Assembly (NCBI GenBank): GCA_963573305.1 | Contig: OY754337.1 | Span: forward strand, 76,397,094 to 76,461,093 | Origin: Pyrrhosoma nymphula | Taxonomy: Eukaryota > Arthropoda > Insecta > Odonata > Coenagrionidae | Reading direction: 5' to 3' | DNA: 64,000 nucleotides | Shown here: positions 56,939-64,000 of the stretch, piece by piece | Layout: each line of letters starts with the position of its first letter | How positions within the stretch are numbered: the first letter of the stretch is position 1 | The notes under the pieces: model-generated | The model's input: only the letters and a program-made list of their open reading frames with translations | The model's database searches: none | Told to the model about the DNA's origin: nothing | Translations under genes and position numbers: made by a program

Positions 56939-57584
56939 AGCCTGAATCTCGCGATCATTTTTTCCATCACTTTTAAGGGATAGCTCCAGTGATAGCTCAA
57001 GGGATAGCTTTCCCTACAGCTCTGAAGTCATCATTTTTCAGGGATAGCTCCAGTGATAGCTCAAGGGATAGCTTTCCCTACAGCTCTGACGTCATCATTT
57101 TTCAGGGATAGCTCCAGTGATAGCTCAAGGGATAGCTTTCCCTACAGCTCTGACGTCATCATTTTTTCAGGAATAGCACCAGTGATAGCTCAAGGGATAG
57201 CTTTCCCTACAGCTCTGACGTCATCATTTTTCAGGGATAGCGGCAATGATAGGGATTGCCATCCCTTTTTCCATCATTTGGTCCTGTCCCTTTTTCCATC
57301 CCTGAACACGTATATGAATCTGAAGTTCAGCCAATCAGAGCGAAGGGAAGCAAATAGCGATTGTGTCGCCGCAAGTGGCTTCTGGTCGAACGAGCTCGGT
57401 AAACGTAAAAGTGGTAGGACAAATTTCCCGGCAATGATGCGAGCACCTACAGAAAAAAATGATCGTGTGACCGGAAAAATGACAGCTCGAGCTATCATTT
57501 AAGCTATCCCTTGAGCTGTCATTTAAGCTATCCCTTGAGCTATCATTGGAGCTATCTCTGAAAAATGATCGTGTGATTCAGGCT
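56939..57584. mobile_element. TAA-flanked MITE (Harbinger-like) carrying a minisatellite
   Basis: Ends AGCCTGAATC (56939) and GATTCAGGCT (57584); inverted similarity continues for about 25 bp through CGATCATTTTT. Target duplication TAA at 56936-56938 and 57585-57587, confirmed because the host palindrome resumes exactly after it. A TAA/TTA duplication is typical of PIF/Harbinger elements. The interior is a minisatellite plus about 250 bp of unique DNA. The 149-codon + frame at 57053 is a by-product of the repeat, not a gene. Confidence 0.75.
56976..57245. repeat. 64-bp minisatellite inside the MITE
   Basis: Four full units beginning AGGGATAGCTCCAGTGATAG at 56976, 57040, 57104 and 57169 (the third unit has one extra T), and a partial fifth at 57233. 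Units 2-4 contain TGACGTCATC, the CRE/ATF-type palindrome TGACGTCA; unit 1 has TGAAGTCA. Shorter AGGGATAGCT sub-repeats also occur near the right end (57500-57560). Confidence 0.9.
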
Positions 57585-57665
57585 TAAGCGTCGGAACCCG
57601 TGTAGTGTAATATTTTACATTAAATATAAGTGGACAGTACAACTATAGCAGTTTTATTTAATTAC

Positions 57666-58799
57666 TAGTATGCCATAAAGTTAGATGTAAATTGACTTCC
57701 TACAATTATTGTGCTTCAAGGCTCGGAAAAACTTTGTGGCAAGCATCAGCATCGGGCTCAAGGGGATTCGCGTGGCACGTGAGGAACTGGCAGAAACACC
57801 TATGAGTTGACATGTGTGTTGTTCACTTCCACTTCCACTGGTAAATCTGACTTCCGAATCAGAAAGAGTGTAGCTAAAATAGTCAAAATCATAATTGGAC
57901 AACATATATCCCAATATCGCCACAAAAATGTTAAAAGAACTTGGATGTGAAGTAGTAACCAGTAGAAATTCAAAATATAGGCTGTGTAAATTCAAAGCCA
58001 TTCTATTTTACGGTTGAAGTTTGAGCATTTCATAGCTTCGTCAAGTAACGGCAGGCTTGATCTGAAGTTCCACTAGCAATTCAAGAAATGTATTGTTAAA
58101 CGGAATGCAATGAAATATTTCCCTTTCCACTCATTATAAGTAGCTAGAATACTGCCTTCCACTAAATAGCCTAATAGCGTATCTATAAAAGGGTATTTTT
58201 CTATTCTCACCTTGCTCCATTCACAAAATTACCGATCTTTTAAACAATTATATCACATTGCGAGCATACATGTACGAATGCTATTGTAACTGTTCAAAAT
58301 TGGGGAATGAGTTTATGCTAGAAGATCTCTCAGATCGACGTGTTAAATATAGGTTCTATCACAAAAGTTCGTTCTCTATTCTTTTTCATAAGTTCGAAGC
58401 AGACTTTATCCCTGAAAGCGTTCAACATATTTTTTCAAACTACAATTTTTTAATGGCAGGAAAATCATGAGTACAAGATAAATGATATAAATTGTTAAAC
58501 GGAGAGATGTAAAATGCCACCTTTTTCCTGAACAATGGGACAATAATTAGTGCAAAATATATTTGACATAAATTATTACTATCACTTCTAGAAAGATTAC
58601 ACAGGACAGTTGCATGGGACGTTGTTTCCGGCTGAACATGGTGGAACAATACCATATTGAGTAAATCAATGGCATTTTTCTTCTTCTTTAAGTTCCATTC
58701 TCGACTTTTCAAAAAGCTTTTACTCCATTTTAAAGAGGACTTGATGTACTTGATCATTACGTAAAACATCAACACGATTTGTGTATAACTACTGCTTCA
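57666..58799. other. Unassigned AT-rich stretch
   Basis: Frames of 106 (- 57681), 111 (- 58440) and 70 (+ 58258) codons have no recognised domain. Confidence 0.4.
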
Positions 58800-59335
58800 A
58801 GAAGTGGATAGTTGTCATTTTGCCATTCATCATAGGAACATAAAAATTGTTGATGATTTCTCTTTCCTCTTACACCACACGTGATGAGCAGGAAATCATG
58901 ATGCTCTTAAAAGATCACAGAACACAACGGACCTCGTTCTTCAAGAACATAACTCGAGAAAAAATAATAAGAATCCTAGTCTGCGGAAGAGGGCTGATGA
59001 ACACAGAAGTCACATTAAGAGGAGAGAAATTAGAGCAACATGGATTCCTTCACCTACTTTGGAAGCTCCAACGCGTAGGACGAATAAGTACAAGTGCAGA
59101 ATAAGTTAAGAAAGCGTTCATGATTAAAAGTAAACTTCTGCGTTCAAAAAAGATGAGATTTAAAACGCAGGAATAGTATGTGAAAACATTCGTATGGAAC
59201 GTGGCACTCTATGAATTGGAATGGTGGACCATTGAAAAACAGACCAGAACATATAAGGAGCATTCATAACTTGGTGTTGGTGGGGGATGCTTAGGCCAAA
59301 TGGACGGATAAAATAATGGGTCGTGAATAAAGTAC
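58800..59335 (+). pseudogene. LINE reverse transcriptase relic (same type as 28755)
   Basis: An 85-codon frame at 58847-59104 reads LRGEKLEQHGFLHLL, matching the VGSHKLEQVEQFNYLGS region of the 28791 protein. After a stop, KKAFM...RSKKM and VKTFVWNVALYELEWWTIEK (about 59178-59240) match IWNVALYGAETWTLRKE. Several stops and frame breaks show that it is dead. No tail was found. Confidence 0.75.
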
Positions 59336-59595
59336 GTTACTGTTTTCGGTGTTTTTTTACCCTCTCCCCCTTCTCTCTTCATTTAAAACCGTAGTATAAG
59401 CCCCCCCCCCCCCGACATGTAACGTTGTATCTACAAATACAACTCTCAATTCAAAATATTTTGTCCAATATTGATTGAGTTAATTTTTAGGGATAGATTG
59501 AAATAAGACAATAAAGAAGCCGAACTAGATGTAATAAAACTATCTAATCTTAATTGGAATAAGTAATATTCATTTTTAAATTCTAAAAATATTTG
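59336..59595. other. Unassigned with poly-C tract
   Basis: 13 consecutive C at 59401-59413. Otherwise AT-rich and featureless. Confidence 0.5.
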
Positions 59596-59790
59596 TCTGC
59601 CCCGGTGGCGACGGTAACGTCCTCGCCTTCCAATTCGAGGGTCGCGGGTTCGAGTCCCGCCTGGGTGGATTTTTCTCCACCCAGGAAATGGGTGTTTGTG
59701 TTCGTCTGTTGTTAATGTTACACCACTAGATGATGTAAGAGGCCATTGTGAGGTGTTTTCGGGGTAGTTTAAAATAAATAAAAATCAACC
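59596..59790 (+). mobile_element. tRNA-derived SINE (B-box family 1), best copy
   Basis: Head CCGGTGGCGACGGTAACGTC (A-box side), GTCGCGGGTTCGAGTCCCGC (B box at about 59647), then TGGGTGGATTTTTCTCCACC (a small hairpin), a body with GTGTTTGTGTTCGTCTG, and tail TTTTCGGGGTAG...AATAAATAAAAATC. It is about 190 bp long. Copies at 150 and 37615 share head and tail. Confidence 0.7.
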
Positions 59791-60224
59791 CTGAATCACG
59801 GCGCTAGATGCTGTGCTCATCTACTTTGTTCTCTCCCCACATTTCTGACTGTTGCCTTGAAAAGCTTTGTCACGTGGTCACAATTTAAACCGCGAGAAGG
59901 TTAAAACGCAAGCAATTTGATGGTATGAAGACTTGCAACATTGTAAAGGCAATGGTTCTGTTACATTGAGTTAAAGTAGAAGCTTGAGTTGTAAGAAACA
60001 CCCCGCGCGCCCTTCCTCATGTTAAACTCATTAGTATTGTCGACGCGATGTTGACGAGTAAGAAACGTAAACAGGCTATTGTAACAGCCACGTTACTTTG
60101 AGTGAACCCCCTCCCCTCCACCTCGTTACCAGCCGTAGGATTTTAGGCGAACCATCCTTACCTACCCCCCATCCTTCCCCCCTAAGTTGGCAACGTAGTT
60201 TATGTACGACCCCTTAGCTATGAA
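59791..60224. other. Unassigned stretch
   Basis: Nothing recognised. Confidence 0.4.
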
Positions 60225-60515
60225 GAAATATACAGAAGGGCAGAAAAGGAAAGGACCTTATGTAAAAGGAGAACCAGATGGATTGGGCACACCCTGAAGC
60301 CCTGTTTGGATTAATACTGAAATAAAAATAGATATAAAACTCCCAAGAGAAAGGCCAAGGGATAACAACATAGGCCAAATAAAGAGTAAATAATCATTAG
60401 AAGAATTACCAGGGTAGGATTACCGTGGGGGAACTAGCATTAGATAGGAACGGATGGAGGGCTTAAGTCAACAAATAATAGGATTGAACGACCAATGAAT
60501 GATTACAAACAATTT
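60225..60515 (+). pseudogene. LINE ORF C-terminus relic (second type)
   Basis: KRRTRWIGHTLK (about 60264-60300) is the RRLRWLGHVLR block of LINE proteins. Further on, PKRKAKG and, after a frameshift, VGELALDRNGWRA (about 60428-60468) fit the WGELxxLAxDRxRWR ending. No reverse-transcriptase motif is left, and the reading is broken by at least three stops. It is a different LINE type from 28755. Confidence 0.65.
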
Positions 60516-60619
60516 ACCCCTCATGGTTTGCACGTATTGGTATCCAGTGTTATACGCATCCCATATACAGTAGGTGGCACTTTTATCTCATTACATCCAT
60601 TGCTAGTATGCATGTCTCA

Positions 60620-60815
60620 TGTCTGGTGACATGGCCTTGCGTTGGTCCCCCGACTGCTTTTTGGTCCTTCTTCCTAAGGGTCAAAGAGAAGGCGTAAGGG
60701 GTCAAACCTTGAACGTTTGGCACGTTTGCCGCACGCTTGGTACGGAATACCCCGTGTAACACACACCGTGAAAGTGGCTCGCCCAGTGTACATACGTTAC
60801 CTCGTAGGTGTTGAC
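60620..60815 (+). mobile_element. LINE 3' end, body type B, diverged
   Basis: GACTGCTTTTTGGTCCTTCT matches body B (reverse complement of 40500-40540), and CACACACCGTGAAAGTGGC is the module. The tail is decayed to GTAGGTGTTGACG. Confidence 0.5.
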
Positions 60816-62900
60816 GTTAAATTTCTGTGCTAATTTCACTTCCGGTAAATGTTAATTCGTTTTCACTTTCTTCCAACACATATATATTCCAACCTCGCTC
60901 TATTTCATCTTTTGAACACTAATTAACGCCATCTTCCGATTCCCTAAATTTATTTTCATTAACAAAGGAAGTCAACCGATGAAAGTTGGTTTGGATAGAT
61001 ATTTAATTACTGCTATCTGCTTCTTTTAAAGCAGGCTGGCTTCCACCATCAATACTCCATGTTTTAGCATAATTACACCGTAGTAAAAGAAACTTATTGC
61101 ATACAGAGTTGAGAGGTGATCCACCGGCCAAGGTAGGTTCAAACGAAGGAAGGAATACGCATGTTCTCTTTTACAGCCACTGGCCTCATCGCGTGATTTA
61201 TTTCCTAAGCTCGGCATACATTCAACCTCTCTTCATTTTTTATCTGTGAAGCGTATTCTCTTTCTTCCCCTACCCAGCTAACCCAGCATCCTTCCCTCTA
61301 TCTCTTGGCCTTTAACCTCCCCTTGCCCTACATTTCATCTCCACCTACCACATGTTCTGTTTCCCTTGAATCACCTCCAGTAGTACCTAGCCCCAAACAA
61401 ATATTACTAATTCATTTCTTATGATGCATTCAACTGCTCAGCCATTCCATTTAAAGTGGCCCCAAATATGTAAAAAATAAAACAAGCGTTTTTGTTCTAC
61501 AATTTCAAAGTTCGACTTAGCCAGGAAAAATTGAGCTTAATTAATCAAATATACTGAGCCTTTACCAAAATTTGAAAGAAAAATTGAATTTTACTCATAA
61601 TGGAAAGCAGAAAGAGTAATTTGGTCACACCCATAAATATACCATGTCACACCCGGAACTAATTAAATAATTCATAACTAGAAAAATAATACTTTTGGAT
61701 ACTTCTCCATTAGTTTAAACTAAAGAAAAATTACTCTTGTCTTACTGATATTAATATCGAAATTTAATTTTTAAGCTGTTCACAGAGTTTACAGGTTAAA
61801 GAAGCCTATGTTACTGACTGTCATTTGTGTGAGTGACACCAGGAACCATAGTTTTATTCCAATTACAACGGTGCTAGTTAATTTTTTTAATTACAATTTA
61901 AGTTGTAAATTACCTTCTTCTATGACAAACCAAGTATGTTCTCCAGTATATTTTAATTGAAGTATTTGAGGTGAAAATTTAAAATTAAACGCTCGTAATG
62001 CACACCCGGAACCAATGTAATGGCTGTGCTATCTCGTCACGTTCACCTCTTCTCCCTATCCCATACTCTCCCACTTCATTTCTATCCCTCCCTTTCCCTA
62101 CTACGTCATCCTAATCCCCAATTACGAGTAATAGGATAGAAATTAGTTGTACGTGGACAATTAACAACATTAATAATAATAACGGTATCATTGTCACTAG
62201 CCTTTAGAGCATGTAACGAGCAAGAACGCATGCCTGTTGACGAATCAGAATCAGTTGAGCAATAGCCGTGTATTTATGGATTGCTTGTCGTTATATTTTC
62301 GGGTGAACCTTATCCGATATAATTAATTATTTAGCCTTCCGCTCAACGCATAATCCCTAATTTTGCTCAAAATAGTAGTAGTTATTTCGACGAAAATTAT
62401 CAGCTTCCTGGAATAACCTTAACTCGTGTCTTCTTAAATTTGGTGGAGGAACTTCAAGGTGCATCTGAATTTACGAAATTATATTTGATGCACGATAAAA
62501 TTGTTTGAGTGGGAGAACCCGGACAGGGAAAAGACCCCATCCATGTGTATGGAAATGCACGTTCATTGAATCAATCAAATTACCGTTTAAAAATGAGAAA
62601 AAAAAAGAATTTCAAAAACATTACCTTGTGAATCGCAAAAAAAACATTGATATTCATCGTGCGGGGATTCCTTTGCACTAAAGGGGGGACAAAAGGTCAA
62701 GTCAGCACAAGCTGCCGCGCTCCAATCGCCACGATATTTACCAGCCTGAAAAATACTTTGGGTTCCCATGAAAAGATCCTAATTCTTCTGCAGCAGAGGG
62801 TGTGCGTTTGAAAATTCAGAAGCCAGGAAATTATAGACACCATAATAATGTAAACGGATGTCCGGAGGAAGAAACAAATGCCGTGCTACCAGCCGTAATT
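60816..62900. other. Unassigned stretch
   Basis: 2.1 kb, AT-rich with a pyrimidine-rich patch at 61250-61380 and another at 62045-62110. The string TCACACCCGGAACTAAT at about 61648 recurs as CACACCCGGAACCAAT at about 62002, so one repeat may be bounded by these. No coding similarity. Confidence 0.4.
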
Positions 62901-63260
62901 TATCATGCAGCTTGCGACTCTCTTGCTGGTCCCTCCCCTTCCCCCTCTTCCACCCCCAGCCCCCTCCCCCCACCCCCGCCAGGCAGCCTACGCCGGCCCG
63001 CCTCCGCACATCCGCCCCAAATGCAACGCACCGTCCTTCCCTCCCGACCTGCCCCCGCAATCCCACATCCCTCTTTACGGAGAAGAGGAAACTGCCTTCC
63101 CTCTTACTTCGCAGCATCCACGTGGACCAGGCCGGGCCTTTCATCCGCCAAGGATTAGAGCCGCCAGGAACTCCCCTTTGTGTGGGGGCGAATGTGGAGG
63201 GGAGGGGGTGGATTTAGGGGGGAAAGGGGATTTTGGAGAACGGAGGATGAGGGGTTGATA
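62901..63260. other. GC-rich, pyrimidine-biased island
   Basis: C-rich on + to about 63060, then G-rich from 63180 (GGAGGGGAGGGGGTGG). Overlapping frames of 117-121 codons in four frames are Pro/Arg low-complexity. No TATA or splice pattern is evident. Confidence 0.35.
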
Positions 63261-63540
63261 ACCCTGTGTGCCAACTGTTTACTCTCTCGTTGAACTTGGC
63301 TCCGAAATGAAAAATTACCAAACCCTAGGCACGAATGCTGGTGAAATGCTACGAATCGCATTACCCATTGAATTCCAAAGAATCTAATAACTGAGCATCA
63401 CGTTTTGACGATAGTTGGAAAGCAGATAGTGCTCAAAACGTTATTCACGAATAATCCCACTTTTTGCGAAATATATCCAATAGTTAAGGTGAATCGTAAA
63501 TGAAATACTAACTTTGTTTCTTCCACAGATTTATTTTCTT

Positions 63541-63581
63541 GGTACAACATGTTTCGACACATCGGTGTCATCATCAGGTAA
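63541..63581 (-). ncRNA. Hammerhead-like ribozyme candidate (left arm)
   Basis: On minus: CUGAUGA, U, stem II GACAC/GUGUC with loop CGAU, GAA, palindromic ACAUGU, U, then GUACC. Stem I upstream (AUUAC) gives only three pairs because the hairpin centre replaces it. Confidence 0.5.
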
Positions 63582-63583
63582 TG

Positions 63584-63625
63584 GGTACCTGATGATGGCA
63601 CCGATGTGTCGAAACATGTTGTACC
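63584..63625 (+). ncRNA. Hammerhead-like ribozyme candidate (right arm), best copy
   Basis: Stem I GGUAC (63584-63588), CUGAUGA (63589-63595), unpaired U, stem II GGCAC/GUGUC with loop CGAU, GAA, palindromic stem III ACAUGU, U at 63620 as predicted cleavage nucleotide, and GUACC (63621-63625) pairing perfectly with stem I. Stem III is only about two pairs unless two molecules dimerise, as known for short-stem hammerheads. The U after CUGAUGA is an extra base relative to the textbook core. Confidence 0.6.
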
Positions 63626-63794
63626 AAAAAAATAAATCTGTGGAAGGAAACAAAGTTAGTATTTCATTTACGAAATTCAACTTACACCTAGTTGAGCCTG
63701 AAACACTGGAAAGTAAGGTGAAAAATTATTTTAAATTTTTGACTGGCAAGAAAAACCATAGAGCAACACTCCACCAGTAGACACGGCCTAGGGC

Positions 63795-64000
63795 AGGGAT
63801 TGGCAACTCTTGGCACGCGTGCCTAACGTGGCACGATGATGACTTGTTTCTGGCACGTAAAACAAGTCCTTGCCGAATTTATTTTCAATTTTTAGGAGAC
63901 ACTTTTCAGCTGCGGGGTCAGTCCCAGCGCTCCGAGAGTACGCAAGCCAGCCAACTTCTAAAAGAAACCGAGCCAATTTCTCATTAGGCTATAAAAGCGG
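63795..64000 (+). mobile_element. Probable hAT element, start only
   Basis: CAGGGATTGGCAACTCTTGG with repeated GGCACG/CGTGCC motifs just inside is the look of a hAT (Charlie-like) 5' terminus. The element runs off the window, so neither the other end nor the target duplication can be checked. No coding is visible in the part present. Confidence 0.5.

Larger units (their letters stand above)
56802..57665. mobile_element. Palindromic ribozyme-bearing element split by a MITE
   Basis: The left arm (56802-56935, including AATTAAATAAAACTG and GTACTGTCCACT) and right arm (57585-57665) are reverse complements. The hairpin centre is near 56905-56920. The right half of the central hairpin is broken at CCCTAA by the 646-bp element 56939-57584; the arm resumes with TAAGCGTCGGAACCCGTGTAG. 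Same design as 63495-63672. Confidence 0.75.
63495..63672. mobile_element. Near-perfect hairpin with a ribozyme-like motif on each strand
   Basis: The arms 63495-63580 and 63584-63672 are almost exact reverse complements (CGTAAATGAAATACTAACTT to TACTAACTTTG and back), with a centre near 63582. Each arm contains the hammerhead-like core, so transcripts of either strand would carry it. It is the least decayed member of the group in this window. Confidence 0.75.

Noticed and set aside
57053..57502. 149-codon + frame with repeated peptide
   Set aside because: The repeat is the translation of a 64-bp minisatellite; because 64 is not a multiple of three, the frame changes from unit to unit.
1..64000. 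Bacterial or viral origin of the window
   Set aside because: No dense coding, operons or ribosome-binding sites; the content is eukaryotic TEs throughout.

Overview
The window looks like intergenic DNA from a large, repeat-rich arthropod genome. An insect is most likely; the species cannot be fixed from sequence alone. The background is AT-rich and packed with old transposable elements (TEs). I recognise no host protein gene, rRNA or convincing functional tRNA gene. Every protein similarity I can defend belongs to a mobile element: non-LTR retrotransposon (LINE) reverse transcriptase fragments and one hAT transposase C-terminus.

Layout. (1) LINE 3' ends that close with a GTAGAT-type microsatellite tail are scattered through the whole window, about 20 copies on both strands. 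The two longest (40771-41277, 45185-45682) still carry a decayed retrotransposon C-terminus with an FPRTI core. (2) A TTAA-flanked MITE family of about 560 bp is present at 2188, 13465, 22085, 22997, 25779 (fragment) and 51488, and a relative with a similar terminus lies at 14539-15077. (3) Other LINE relics lie at 28755-29669 (an uninterrupted 267-codon reverse-transcriptase fragment), 32471-33140, 36895-37340, 43232-44930 (minus strand), 58800-59335 and 60225-60515. (4) hAT-type elements: 43847-44725 has a 13-bp inverted terminus, a perfect 8-bp target duplication and a decayed transposase C-terminus, and sits inside a LINE. 26295-26804 is non-autonomous, and another appears to start at 63795 and leave the window. 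A further MITE with an 8-bp duplication is at 38292-38580. (5) tRNA-like SINEs with B-box motifs occur at about a dozen places. (6) GC-rich, CpG-containing, often pyrimidine-biased islands lie at about 10.4-11.1, 31.0-31.8, 36.3-36.9, 39.4-40.0, 42.0-42.9, 54.3-54.7 and 62.9-63.3 kb. Some contain promoter-like motifs, but no gene was recognised beside them.

The most interesting layer is a group of palindromic repeats (4165-4640, 41395-41545, 51796-52040, 56802-57665, 63495-63672). They carry hammerhead-ribozyme-like cores, CUGANGA - U - stem II - GAAAC, with a tiny palindromic stem III (ACAUGU, ACACGUGU, ACGCGU) and a flanking stem I that pairs although its sequence differs between copies. 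In the best copies the motif occurs on both strands of one hairpin. One copy (56.8-57.7 kb) has been split by a TAA-flanked, Harbinger-like MITE that itself contains a 64-bp minisatellite with repeated TGACGTCA (CRE-type) sites. Another copy sits inside a TTAA MITE. The nesting gives a relative order of insertions.

Boundaries of repeats are read by eye from paired copies or inverted ends and are approximate unless target duplications are quoted. Promoter, SINE and ribozyme calls are inference from motifs.
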